The notes under the pieces: generated by a model | Seen by the model: only the letters and a program-made list of their open reading frames with translations | Database searches by the model: none | What the model was told of the DNA's origin: nothing | Shown here: positions 35,150-43,640 of the stretch, piece by piece | Layout: each line of letters opens with the position of its first letter | Position numbering within the stretch: the stretch's first letter is position 1 | Assembly (NCBI GenBank): GCA_964500895.1 | Contig: CAZCQP010000010.1 | Location: 1-64,000 of the forward strand | Direction: 5' to 3' | Length of the DNA: 64,000 bases | Source: CAZCQP01 sp964500895 | GTDB taxonomy: Bacteria; Bacillota; Clostridia; Lachnospirales; JAISER01 | Position numbers and translations under genes: made by a program

Positions 35150-36196
35150 ATGAAAAAATTAGTCGTGCAACTGGTGAGCGTGGCGCTGGTGGGTGCTACC
35201 ATCGCCACAACAGCTTGGGGGGCAACACCGGACACTTTAAATCCCTTAAAAAACTTATACCAATGGGTGGATCCGTCAGACCTCGAAGGTAAAACAGCAA
35301 CAACTGGCACTGATTTTAAATATACAGGCAGCCCCTTCACCGACAAACAGGTGAAGCTGCTTGAAGACATGAGCTACGATGTCAAAGGCCTGGGTGTTAC
35401 AAAGGACGGGGTCACCATTGAACCCATCAAGGTTATCGGCGACCGAAATTTTGCCTATACCATCTTTGAGGTTACGGCCAATGACGGACGCAAACTGGAC
35501 GGCGGCATCTATTACTTTTTCTTAGACGAGCTAGACGATTTGGGCTATTCAACATTTTGGCCAGCAGAACCGCCCCAAGGCGCAGTTGGCGGTGACCTGA
35601 ACGTGGCCATTATGAAAGACGAAAACCCCCGGGATAACAAGCTGTGGTTGATAACCAAAACGGACATTACCAATTGGGCAATGACAACAGACATCACCAC
35701 CTATAGTGCCAACAACGTGGGTAAGAACCTGTACTACCACATACCCAAATTGGTTGAAGTGTATGGCTCCAATTCAGATGCAGAAGGTAAGCGGCTTGCA
35801 ACACCCCCGGGTGACCCTGTGATTGCGGCTAACGCATCCGTGGTTGCAACTGGGCCTTGGACATTTTCCATACCCATTCAGTACAAGGATACAACAAAAA
35901 AATATACATTTAACAAAACAGTGAAAGAAAAATCCGGTAACCAGACCATTGAATACCGCATTGACTCTGTTGAAATTTCACCTATGTCCCTTGTTATCAG
36001 GGGCGTAAAGGAACCTGTATACAGAGGCACTATTCCCGTATCTTTAAAGAAAAAAGATGGGACCGTTACGAAGCTGGAGGTGTATGGGGGGTATCGGGAT
36101 AACAATTTAAGGGCTACATGCATATTTAAGGCACCCATTGATGTAACGGAGATTCAATCCGTTATCATCGCCGATACAGACTTTCCGTTGCAGTAG
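35150..36196 (+). CDS. Exported protein related to the anti-sigma ectodomain
   Basis: The 348-residue protein has a signal peptide (MKKLVVQLVSVALVGATIA, cleaved near AWGA) and a secreted domain. Its last 110 residues, with YRIDSVEISPMSLVIRGV and IQSVIIADTDFPL, parallel the C terminus of the anti-sigma protein before it. It may be the signal sensed by, or the product controlled by, the sigma/anti-sigma pair. AAGGAGGAG precedes the ATG and a terminator follows. Confidence 0.7.
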   Translation: MKKLVVQLVSVALVGATIATTAWGATPDTLNPLKNLYQWVDPSDLEGKTATTGTDFKYTGSPFTDKQVKLLEDMSYDVKGLGVTKDGVTIEPIKVIGDRNFAYTIFEVTANDGRKLDGGIYYFFLDELDDLGYSTFWPAEPPQGAVGGDLNVAIMKDENPRDNKLWLITKTDITNWAMTTDITTYSANNVGKNLYYHIPKLVEVYGSNSDAEGKRLATPPGDPVIAANASVVATGPWTFSIPIQYKDTTKKYTFNKTVKEKSGNQTIEYRIDSVEISPMSLVIRGVKEPVYRGTIPVSLKKKDGTVTKLEVYGGYRDNNLRATCIFKAPIDVTEIQSVIIADTDFPLQ

Positions 36197-36234
36197 AAAT
36201 GATAGGGGCGATTCCACATCGCCCCTGTCATTTT
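36197..36234 (+). terminator. Terminator of the sigma/anti-sigma operon
   Basis: Arms AAATGATAGGGGCGA and TCGCCCCTGTCATTT pair with one mismatch around a seven-base loop, followed by TTTT. Confidence 0.85.
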
Positions 36235-36291
36235 ATACATAAATTACTGTCATAAATTTTTTAACATGACATGATGTTGGCATCATTGGTA

Positions 36292-36300
36292 TGATATAAT
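36292..36300 (+). promoter_or_regulatory. Extended -10 promoter
   Basis: TGATATAAT is an extended -10 element (TG-N-TATAAT) about 30 bases before the ClbS/DfsB-like gene; no good -35 is visible. Confidence 0.5.
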
Positions 36301-36333
36301 GAATTTTAGATACCCATAGAAATGGAGGATGCT

Positions 36334-36855
36334 ATGATGCAAGCGTACAATGACAAAAATGCTTTAATGACCGAAATTAAGAAAACGGCTGATTTATTCA
36401 TCATAGAATTTGAGGATATCCATGAAGCTGATAAAAACATTCGTTATGACGAGGTCGATCGAACCCCGCAGGAGATAATCGCCTATCAACTTGGTTGGAT
36501 GGATTTAATCCGTGGTTGGGACCGTGACGAATTAGAGGGTAAGGCAGTCATTACGCCAGCGCCCGGTTACAAATGGAACCAGATGGGTGAATTATATCAA
36601 GGATTTTATGAAAAACATCAAGATAAGACACTGACGGAACTTCGTGAAATGTTCGTTTCAACAGTAGCTTCACTTATTGAGTGGGTTAACAGCTTTAGTG
36701 ATGATGAATTATTCAAATCCGGTGGTCGAAAGTGGGCATCTTCCACAGCTTCAAATTGGCCCATTTGGAAATGGGTGCATATGAATACAGTTGCGCCGTT
36801 TAAGTCATTTCGTGGTAAAATCAGAAAGTGGAAAAAAATTAGATCTGAAAAATAG
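36334..36855 (+). CDS. ClbS/DfsB family four-helix bundle protein
   Basis: The protein of about 173 residues matches the ClbS/DfsB family: it starts with YNDKNALMTEIKKTADLF, contains TPQEIIAYQLGWMDLIRGWD and ends with WKWVHMNTVAPFKSFRGKIRKWKK. ClbS protects against colibactin; most relatives have unknown roles and resemble DinB-like bundles. An ATG at 36322 exists, but TGGAGG lies just inside it, so 36334 or 36337 is the likely start. Confidence 0.85.
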   Translation: MMQAYNDKNALMTEIKKTADLFIIEFEDIHEADKNIRYDEVDRTPQEIIAYQLGWMDLIRGWDRDELEGKAVITPAPGYKWNQMGELYQGFYEKHQDKTLTELREMFVSTVASLIEWVNSFSDDELFKSGGRKWASSTASNWPIWKWVHMNTVAPFKSFRGKIRKWKKIRSEK

Positions 36856-36885
36856 TAAATATATTTGTGGCAGGTGGTCGTGGCA

Positions 36886-37722
36886 ATGATTACAAAAGAT
36901 TCAATACCGAACTTCTTCCATGATCGCCGTGTATTAATCCGAGGTGTTGATTTTATATATCTGCTACCTCATCCAGAACTTAGAAATTTTATTTCCAATT
37001 ACACGATTACTTTTCCAAGTAAGGGTATGATGTCTGACAGTTATGCTGTTGTTCCTCATGGAAGCGCCACACTGGTTTTATCATGTACCGATAATCACAT
37101 TTTAGGGAACTTGTTCGGTCCTTTAACCAAACCCGCATACGTTGGCAAGTCCGCCAATCTTTTTAACCTCTTGTTTATTGTGGAGTTTCAACCGGCGGGC
37201 TACTACGCATTTAGCGGAATGCCTCAAAAAGAAATAACAGATTGCGTGATAAACTTTGAAACTGTCAATCACGCAATGAACCGCCTAATGATAGAGGAAT
37301 TGGAGGCCACATCAACTATTCAAAACCTCATTTCTAAAATAGACAGGCTTTTTTTAGCGCACTTGAAAGGCGCTTTTTATCGTGGGGAATTTTTACAGGC
37401 AAATCATATGATTATCAATAGCGGTGGAACGCTTTCTGTTAAAGAACTTTCTCAAAATGTGTTTTTCAGCGAACGGCATTTAGGCCGAATTTTTAATGAA
37501 TATATAGGCGTGAATATAAAGTCTTTTTCTCGCCTTGTCCGTGTGAATAAGGCGATACGGCTTTTGCAGCAACCCAATTACAGCATAACACAGGCTTTCA
37601 TGGAAACCGGTTTTTATGATATGCCTCACTTTATTAATGATTTCAAGTCCATTTGTGGTATCACCCCACAAGAGTATCGGGACAATATGTCCGATTTTTA
37701 CAGCGAGATAGCCAAATTCTAA
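36886..37722 (+). CDS. AraC family transcriptional regulator
   Basis: This protein of about 278 residues has an N-terminal sensing domain (about residues 10-150, VVPHGSATLVLSC) and a C-terminal AraC double helix-turn-helix: LSVKELSQNVFFSERHLGRIF and ITQAFMETGFYDMPHFINDFK. The start is uncertain (TTG 36865, GTG 36880 or ATG 36886). It may regulate the adjacent ClbS/DfsB-like or VOC gene. Confidence 0.85.
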   Translation: MITKDSIPNFFHDRRVLIRGVDFIYLLPHPELRNFISNYTITFPSKGMMSDSYAVVPHGSATLVLSCTDNHILGNLFGPLTKPAYVGKSANLFNLLFIVEFQPAGYYAFSGMPQKEITDCVINFETVNHAMNRLMIEELEATSTIQNLISKIDRLFLAHLKGAFYRGEFLQANHMIINSGGTLSVKELSQNVFFSERHLGRIFNEYIGVNIKSFSRLVRVNKAIRLLQQPNYSITQAFMETGFYDMPHFINDFKSICGITPQEYRDNMSDFYSEIAKF

Positions 37723-37755
37723 TGTATAATGAAGTAAAATGAAAACAGGGGTGAT

Positions 37756-38223
37756 ATGATGCAGTATCAAGGGACTTTGATTGCCGTTGCTGATATGGCG
37801 AAGGCAAAGCATTTTTACGAAACTGTAATGGAACAAAAGGTGATGATGGATTTAGGGGTGCATGTGGCTTTTGAAAGCGGACTTTCCTTACAATCCAATT
37901 ATGCCGAACTGGTAGGTGCGGATCTTCCGGGCAAGGTGCAGCCGAACAACTTTCAACTTTACTTTGAAGTGGAGGATTTGAATTTTTGGCAAGATAAAAT
38001 CAGCAGCACTGAAGGCATTGAATTTATCCATAAGGCTAAAGAATATCCTTGGGGGCAGCGTGTTATCCGGTTTTATGACCATGATAAATTTATCGTTGAA
38101 GTGGCCGAAAGCATGGCAAGCGTGGCAAAACGTTTTTTAGCACAGGGCCTTAGCATTGAGGAAACTGCGGAGCGAACCATGTTTCCTGTAGAATTTGTGA
38201 AAAGCGTAATGCCTACTGCCTAA
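37756..38223 (+). CDS. VOC family (glyoxalase-like) protein
   Basis: The 155-residue protein has a single vicinal-oxygen-chelate domain (about residues 5-115; LIAVADMAKAKHFYETVM and IRFYDHDKFIVEVAE) followed by a short C-terminal helical extension, SIEETAERTMFPVEFVKSVM, of unknown role. Such proteins include glyoxalases, dioxygenases and resistance proteins. AGGGGTGA precedes the ATG. Confidence 0.8.
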   Translation: MMQYQGTLIAVADMAKAKHFYETVMEQKVMMDLGVHVAFESGLSLQSNYAELVGADLPGKVQPNNFQLYFEVEDLNFWQDKISSTEGIEFIHKAKEYPWGQRVIRFYDHDKFIVEVAESMASVAKRFLAQGLSIEETAERTMFPVEFVKSVMPTA

Positions 38224-38249
38224 TGATTAAAAGCACAAGGAGAATAAAA

Positions 38250-38978
38250 ATGAATTGGGAACCATGGACAGGCTGCTATAAAGTTAGCGAGGGCTGCACG
38301 TATTGCTATTTTTATGGCCCATACGCTAAACGATATGGTCAGGATACCATCACCAAGACCAAAACCGAGGAGTTTAATAAGCCCATCGCTAAGTCTGCTA
38401 AAGGCGCACCCAAAATACCCAGCGGAAAAATTGTTGCCACATGTTTCGCTTCCGATTTTTTTATTGCTGAAGCGGACGAATGGCGCACTGAAGCATGGGC
38501 TATGATTAAAAGCCGCCCCGACCTTGAGTTTTTGATTCTAACCAAACGGATAGACCGCTTTAACATAGCGCTACCTGCCGATTGGGGTGACGGATACGAT
38601 CATGTGAACATAGGATGCACTGTTGAGAATCAAGAAATTGCCGATTACCGACTGCCGTTATTTTTATCATACCCAATGAAAAGGCGTTTTGTGGCTTGCG
38701 CTCCACTCCTTGGAGCCATTGATTTAACGCAGTATCTGTTCGGCATTGAACACGTCACCGTAGGGGGTGAAACAGGGCGAGAAGCCCGTGAATGTGATTA
38801 TGCGTGGGTGCTTGATATACGCCAACAATGTGTAAGCGCTGGAAAAACATTTTGGTTTAAGAACACCGGCTCGTTTTTCAAGCGTGACGGCGTTGTTCAA
38901 AAGGTTAATCCGTTCAAGCAAAATAGCCTTGCAAAAGAGCTGGGAATCAATATTTTAGGCAATAGGAAGCTGTTTTGA
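38250..38978 (+). CDS. DUF5131 (phage Gp37/Gp68-like) family protein
   Basis: The 242-residue protein begins MNWEPWTGCYKVSEGCTYCY, the Cys-rich start of the DUF5131 family, which is often found in phages and is related to radical SAM enzymes. Further blocks are FASDFFIAEADEWR, FLILTKRIDR and VTVGGETGREARECD. Its activity is unknown. The ATG at 38250 follows AAGGAG; the frame also opens 27 bases upstream. Confidence 0.82.
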   Translation: MNWEPWTGCYKVSEGCTYCYFYGPYAKRYGQDTITKTKTEEFNKPIAKSAKGAPKIPSGKIVATCFASDFFIAEADEWRTEAWAMIKSRPDLEFLILTKRIDRFNIALPADWGDGYDHVNIGCTVENQEIADYRLPLFLSYPMKRRFVACAPLLGAIDLTQYLFGIEHVTVGGETGREARECDYAWVLDIRQQCVSAGKTFWFKNTGSFFKRDGVVQKVNPFKQNSLAKELGINILGNRKLF

Positions 38979-39064
38979 TAAAACCAGCACAAACGCTCAT
39001 GTTCGCAATTGATGTCAGGTAATTTTACATTTATGCTGCTATACTGGGGAAAGGAGTGAAGCAA

Positions 39065-39391
39065 ATGTCTGTTCAAACAATAGAAACAATGGTGCAATGG
39101 GTAGAGCAAAATGTAGCAGAATCCCCCACTTTAAAAGATATGTCGGCATATGTTGGTTACTCACCATTCTACTGCTCTGCCAAATTCAGAGAACATATGG
39201 GCATGACGTATAAACAATTTCTTTCCCAGTGTAGATTAAGCGCTGCTGCCAATGATCTTCTGAACACCAATGACAAAGTTACCGCTATTGCTTTTCGTTA
39301 TGGCTACGCATCATCAGAATCATTGACAAGAGCATTTGCCTTGACGTTCAAGTGCTCGCCCCGCCAATACCGATTGCAGCGCAATCAATAG
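39065..39391 (+). CDS. Short AraC-type DNA-binding protein
   Basis: The 108-residue protein is an AraC double helix-turn-helix domain alone: PTLKDMSAYVGYSPFYCSAKF and VTAIAFRYGYASSESLTRAF. It lacks the sensor domain, so it is either a natural small regulator of the SoxS/MarA type or the remnant of a larger protein. AAAGGAG lies eight bases before the ATG. An extended -10 (TGCTATACT, 39037-39045) is upstream. It overlaps no neighbour. Confidence 0.82.
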   Translation: MSVQTIETMVQWVEQNVAESPTLKDMSAYVGYSPFYCSAKFREHMGMTYKQFLSQCRLSAAANDLLNTNDKVTAIAFRYGYASSESLTRAFALTFKCSPRQYRLQRNQ

Positions 39392-39432
39392 GTCTGCTTC
39401 CTCCCAATTTATTAATGTCAGGAGTCAATAGA

Positions 39433-40305
39433 TTGGACAAAACCGGAAGAAATGACGTATGTTGGTGTGGCAGTGGGCAGAAGTATAAAAAGTGCCATGC
39501 GCCCATTGAAAACACGATGGAAAGCTACCGTTTGCAAGGTTATGCGGTGCCCCGGCGTAAGCTTCTGAAAACCCAGAATCAGATTGAGGGCATTAGGGAA
39601 AGCAGTAAGCGGAACATAGAGCTGCTTAACTTCATCACGGATTATGTTGTAGATGGGGTAACCACGGAAGAACTGAACCGCCTTATTGATGAAAAGACAA
39701 CGGCGCTTGGAGGTACCCCTGCACCCCTTCATTACAACAATTACCCCAAAAGCATCTGTGTATCAATGAATGATGTGGTATGCCATGGCATACCATCCGA
39801 CCATGTCATCTTGAAAAATGGTGATATTGTCAATATTGATGTTTCAACGCTATACAACGGTTTTTTCTCGGATTCCTCCCGGATGTTTTGCATTGGTGAT
39901 GTGGGCGAGCAGAAGCAAAGGCTTGTGGAGGCAGCAAGGGAATGCATGGTGCTTGGCATTGAGCAAGTAAAGCCTTGGGGATTTCTTGGTGATGTTGGGC
40001 AAGCCGTGAATGACCATGCCGTGAAAAATGGCTATACCGTTGTACGGGAAATTGGTGGGCATGGCATTGGTCTGCAATTTCATGAAGACCCTTGGGTGAG
40101 TTATGTGTCCAAACGTGGCACGGGAATGCTGCTTGTGCCTGGCCTTGTATTTACAGTTGAACCTATGATAAACTTGGGCAAAGCCGATATATTCACGGAT
40201 AAAAAGGATAACTGGACCGTTTATACTGCCGACGGGAAACCTTCAGCACAATGGGAAAGCACTGTGCTGGTGACCGATACCGGCTATGAAATTCTCACAT
40301 ATTAA
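39433..40305 (+). CDS. map: Methionine aminopeptidase with SEC-C zinc motif
   Basis: The protein removes N-terminal Met. It starts with a SEC-C motif (GRNDVCWCGSGQKYKKC, about residues 5-21) and continues with a type I catalytic domain carrying the metal ligands in NIDVSTLYNGFFSDSS, GGHGIGLQFHE, TVEPMI and QWESTVLV. The TTG at 39433 after CAGGAG gives 290 residues; an ATG at 39415 is possible. It is probably a second, accessory enzyme, since it lies among stress and regulator genes and not in the ribosomal operon. Confidence 0.88.
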   Translation: MDKTGRNDVCWCGSGQKYKKCHAPIENTMESYRLQGYAVPRRKLLKTQNQIEGIRESSKRNIELLNFITDYVVDGVTTEELNRLIDEKTTALGGTPAPLHYNNYPKSICVSMNDVVCHGIPSDHVILKNGDIVNIDVSTLYNGFFSDSSRMFCIGDVGEQKQRLVEAARECMVLGIEQVKPWGFLGDVGQAVNDHAVKNGYTVVREIGGHGIGLQFHEDPWVSYVSKRGTGMLLVPGLVFTVEPMINLGKADIFTDKKDNWTVYTADGKPSAQWESTVLVTDTGYEILTY

Positions 40306-40334
40306 CGGAGTATTAAACAATGAGGAGGATAAAC

Positions 40335-40703
40335 ATGCTTTCATCTATTCTTGGAATCGCTTTTGATTGCCCTAATGCCAATGCATTGGCAGACTTTTAT
40401 GTAAAGTTGTCCGGGTGGGAAAAGGAAATATCTAGCGATGAATGGGCAGGTATTCGCACGCCCCAAGGGCTGTTGCTGGTCTTTCAGACTGTGGATGATT
40501 ATGTGCCACCCGTATGGCCTTGGGAAGATGGAAAACAACAGCAAATGGCCCATATAGATTTCAAAGTGGATAATCTACAGGAAGCGGAAGCACACGCTTT
40601 GGCATGTGGTGCAAGAAAGGCAGAAACACAGTATTATGACACGTCTACCGTCATGCTTGACCCTGCGGGCCATCCTTTTTGCCTGTCAACGGTTCAGCAA
40701 TAG
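40335..40703 (+). CDS. VOC family protein
   Basis: The 122-residue protein is a single VOC domain: ILGIAFDCPNANALADFYVKL at the start, AHIDFKVDNLQEAEAHALACGA in the middle and VMLDPAGHPFCLST at the end. It is the Glyoxalase_6-like type with no assigned substrate. ATG 40335 is six bases after GAGGAGG; the ATG at 40320 overlaps that site. Confidence 0.82.
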   Translation: MLSSILGIAFDCPNANALADFYVKLSGWEKEISSDEWAGIRTPQGLLLVFQTVDDYVPPVWPWEDGKQQQMAHIDFKVDNLQEAEAHALACGARKAETQYYDTSTVMLDPAGHPFCLSTVQQ

Positions 40704-40793
40704 TGTACATGCGCATCTGATAAATTCCGTGCAATAGCTGCAAGGCACAATCCATTTCAACATGCTATGCTTTAATTGATGGGAGGTGACCAC

Positions 40794-41729
40794 ATGGACT
40801 GGCGGCATAAAATCAATCAGAATGCAGATGATAGCCATTTTCAATTGAATTTGGATTGGATACGGAAGATGAACCATGCAATTGCTTATATTGAAAACAA
40901 CCTACAAGGCGAAATCGATTACAATGAGGCTGCTAAAATTGCCTGTTGTTCTGTTTATCATTTTCAAAGGTTTTTCTCATTTATTGCTGCAATCCCGTTA
41001 TCGGAGTACGTTCGGCGCAGACGCTTAACAATGGCTGCATTTGAATTACAAACATCAAATGTCAAAGTCATTGATGTTGCCCTTAAATATGGGTATGATT
41101 CGCCGGAGGCTTTTGCCCGGGCGTTCAAAAACCTTCACGGCATGACGCCCACAGGGGCAAAAGATAATGGGGCTACGCTTAAAGCCTATCCATGTATGAC
41201 CTTTCACATTTCAATTAAAGGAGATGTGGAAATGGATTACAGAATCGAGCAAAAGGAATCTTTTGAGATGTTCGGCGCCGCCACCGCTATTAGCACTGTG
41301 GATAATCAAAACTTTATCTCTATTCCAAAGTTTTGGGAAACGTGTCGTTCGGATGGAACAATGGCAAGCATTCGTAAGGCGTGTAACCTTGATGAAAACA
41401 CACCTTTACATGCAGCTATGTTTCATTGTACGGACACCTCACACGCTTACATGATTGGACATTTTATGCCTGAATCTGGTGTGCCACAGGGCTTTGAAAC
41501 CCTCCAAATTCCGGCTTCAACGTGGGCCATTTTCCCAACAGGCGAACTGAGCATGGCAGAATCTGCACAGCAAGCCGCCGTCATGTGGAAACGCATCTTT
41601 ACCGAATGGTTTGCCACATCTGGTTATGAGCTGGCAAATGCACCAGAATTAGAATTGCACCACAAAACATCTGATGATCAATATGTCACCGAAATATGGG
41701 TGCCCATTCGCCAGAAGGCCAACATCTAA
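40794..41729 (+). CDS. AraC family regulator with GyrI-like effector domain
   Basis: The 311-residue protein has an N-terminal AraC double helix-turn-helix (about residues 20-118, with IDYNEAAKIACCSVYHFQRFF and IDVALKYGYDSPEAFARAFK) and a C-terminal GyrI-like/BacA ligand-binding domain (about 145-305). Such proteins respond to small hydrophobic or cationic compounds. GGGAGGTG precedes the ATG. A paralogue follows directly. Confidence 0.87.
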   Translation: MDWRHKINQNADDSHFQLNLDWIRKMNHAIAYIENNLQGEIDYNEAAKIACCSVYHFQRFFSFIAAIPLSEYVRRRRLTMAAFELQTSNVKVIDVALKYGYDSPEAFARAFKNLHGMTPTGAKDNGATLKAYPCMTFHISIKGDVEMDYRIEQKESFEMFGAATAISTVDNQNFISIPKFWETCRSDGTMASIRKACNLDENTPLHAAMFHCTDTSHAYMIGHFMPESGVPQGFETLQIPASTWAIFPTGELSMAESAQQAAVMWKRIFTEWFATSGYELANAPELELHHKTSDDQYVTEIWVPIRQKANI

Positions 41730-41799
41730 CCGCACAGAGTGTCATGAAATATGGCTCTATTTCCTTTATCATGAATGCATACGGAAAGGAGCGAAGCAA

Positions 41800-42681
41800 A
41801 TGGATTGGATTACCGGTATACAGAGAGCCCTAAATTATGTAGAAGCCCATATGACGGAACCTATCGACTATGAAGAAGTGGCGAAGCAGGCCTATTCGTC
41901 CAGCTTTCATTTTCAGCGGGTTTTTAGTATTCTTTGTGGGTTCACCTTGGGCGACTATATTCGGATGCGGCGGCTCTCCCTTGCGGGAAACGAGCTTGCA
42001 ACCTCAAACATCCGAGTCATCGACGCTGCGTTCAAGTACGGGTATGATACACCGGAGAGTTTCAGTCGTGCGTTCACCCGCTTCCACGGGGTATCACCCT
42101 CCCAAGCAAAGCATGGTGGTGCGGCGCTCAAATCCTTTTCCACCCTTTCTGTAAAACTGATTTTGGATGGAGGAAATATGATGAATTACCGAATTGAAAC
42201 GAAGGGCCCATTTCAAATTATCTGCAAAAAGAAGCAGGTGGTCTCTTGCAAAGCTGAACTAACAATGGATGAAATCTCTCGTTTTTGGCAGGCATGTAGC
42301 GCTGATGGCACCATTGATACGCTGTGTAGGTACATTCCCCAGGAAAATATCTTTCCCAACTGCATTGTAGGTGCCACCTTTGGTAAGGACGCGAATGACA
42401 AGGAATTCCCCTACGCCATCGGTGCCCATTACAACGGAATGCCTGTCACTGATGCTGGCTTGACTGTGGAGGACATTCCTGCCCACACTTACGTGGTGTT
42501 TCCATGTGTGGGCAAGATGCCGGAGGCGTTTGAGAAGCTCTATCAACAGATTTACAGCGAATTTTTCCCTACTAGTGAGTATCAGCCTTGCGGCGGCACA
42601 GATTTTGAGGCTTACCCCTCTGCTGATGTGACAGACCCCGGATATACATGCGAAATATGGGTGGCAGTGGAAAAGAAATAA
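41800..42681 (+). CDS. AraC family regulator with GyrI-like effector domain
   Basis: This 293-residue protein is a paralogue of the preceding gene product, with the same order: AraC helix-turn-helix domains (IDYEEVAKQAYSSSFHFQRVF, then IDAAFKYGYDTPESFSRAF) and a GyrI-like C-terminal domain. The first domain is much more alike than the second, so the two may bind similar DNA but different ligands. ATG 41800 follows AAAGGAG; the open frame extends upstream into the neighbour. Confidence 0.87.
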   Translation: MDWITGIQRALNYVEAHMTEPIDYEEVAKQAYSSSFHFQRVFSILCGFTLGDYIRMRRLSLAGNELATSNIRVIDAAFKYGYDTPESFSRAFTRFHGVSPSQAKHGGAALKSFSTLSVKLILDGGNMMNYRIETKGPFQIICKKKQVVSCKAELTMDEISRFWQACSADGTIDTLCRYIPQENIFPNCIVGATFGKDANDKEFPYAIGAHYNGMPVTDAGLTVEDIPAHTYVVFPCVGKMPEAFEKLYQQIYSEFFPTSEYQPCGGTDFEAYPSADVTDPGYTCEIWVAVEKK

Positions 42682-42688
42682 TCCAGCG

Positions 42689-42717
42689 GGAGAAGTGCCG
42701 AAAGGTGCTTCTCCCAT
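42689..42717 (+). terminator. Hairpin after the AraC/GyrI pair
   Basis: GGGAGAAGTGCC and GGTGCTTCTCCC pair around GAAA with a G-T wobble, followed by a weak ATTTC. It is a probable terminator. Confidence 0.55.
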
Positions 42718-42799
42718 TTCAGATTTCATTCATGCATCTGTTCATAATTCTGACGAAGTCAAGAAAAAGGCAAGTTCATATGGGTGTGTTACTTGTATC

Positions 42800-42845
42800 G
42801 TCAACATGTTGAGAACAGGCTTGCAAGGCAGAATCAAAGTCAGTA
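42800..42845. repeat. Copy 1 of a dispersed ~46-base repeat
   Basis: This sequence matches 53312-53358 at about 85 percent, with one indel. Most differences fall at codon third positions of one frame (RTGLQGRIKVST here), so both may be fragments of one former coding sequence. It stands just outside the IS200-type element. The rest of 42718-42884 shows nothing else. Confidence 0.5.
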
Positions 42846-42889
42846 CACAAAGCCAACACGGATTGCAGCTTGCGTTTGAGCCAATCATG

Positions 42890-43080
42890 ACCACCGGCTA
42901 AGCCGGTGGTTTGACTTTCGCCCTATAAGGGCATGGTACTGGGCTGAGCCTTAAGGCTCATTGAATGGTTCGCCAACCGCGCTTTACCTCAAGCAACCAC
43001 TAAAGTGGTTTGTCAGCCCTACCACCCGTAAACGGGCTATTTTTTCTTGCTTTTGTCTACCGGCTCACCCGTAAACGGGT
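42890..43080. repeat. Row of short hairpins with TAA-containing loops
   Basis: Six short inverted repeats follow one another: 42890-42910, 42920-42932, 42945-42960, 42995-43010, 43025-43036 and about 43067-43080. Every loop contains TAA. They lie at the 3' side of the transposase gene, the last one inside its coding end. Confidence 0.65.
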
Positions 43081-43513
43081 CGATATACTCTTTCAGACTT
43101 ATCTGGTCTGATATTATATCTTCTTGCAGTTGATTCCTTACATACTCAGCAATTGCCTTTTCATTACGACCAACTGTGTCAACATAATACCCTCTACACC
43201 AAAAGTGTCTGTTTCCGTATTTGTACTTCAAATTTGCGTGCCTGTCAAAAATCATTAATGAGCTTTTTCCCTTTAAATACCCTACAAAGTCCGATATACT
43301 CAGTTTTGGCGGTATCATCACATACATATGTATGTGGTCTTTGCAGGCGTTTGCTTCTATGATTTCAACTTCTTTATATTCGCATAGCTTTCGCAATATT
43401 TGCCCTACATCCTTCTTTAACTGTCCAAATATTGCTTGTCTTCTGTATTTTGGCGCAAATACAATATGGTATTTACAATTCCATTTTGTGTGTGCTAAAC
43501 TTTTATTATCCAT
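43037..43513 (-). CDS. tnpA: IS200/IS605 family transposase TnpA
   Basis: The 158-residue protein is a Y1 HUH transposase: TKWNCKYHIVFAPKYRR at the start, the HUH-type motif DHIHMYVMIPP (about residues 63-73) and the catalytic-Tyr helix EYVRNQLQED (about 128-137). It cuts and joins single-stranded DNA at hairpin ends. The open frame extends to 43567, but the ATG at 43513 gives the normal start. A related fragment lies at 62695-62775. Confidence 0.9.
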   Translation of the reverse strand: MDNKSLAHTKWNCKYHIVFAPKYRRQAIFGQLKKDVGQILRKLCEYKEVEIIEANACKDHIHMYVMIPPKLSISDFVGYLKGKSSLMIFDRHANLKYKYGNRHFWCRGYYVDTVGRNEKAIAEYVRNQLQEDIISDQISLKEYIDPFTGEPVDKSKKK

Positions 43514-43640
43514 CACGGATACCTCCATTTGTTTTTTGCGGTTGCGAACCCGCTTAAATTTTATCAAATGGAGGTTTTTATTTAAAACATTTTTTCACAG
43601 CTCTAAGCTTCAACCCACCTGCATAGCAGGTGGGTGTCTC

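Larger units (their letters stand above)
42885..43640 (-). mobile_element. IS200-type insertion sequence
   Basis: The element has one Y1 transposase gene and no tnpB. It is bounded by perfect hairpins: ACCACCGGC-TAA-GCCGGTGGT at 42890-42910 and ACCCACCTGC-ATA-GCAGGTGGGT at 43613-43635, as expected for the subterminal hairpins that TnpA recognises. The exact ends cannot be set because this family makes no target duplications. Confidence 0.75.
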
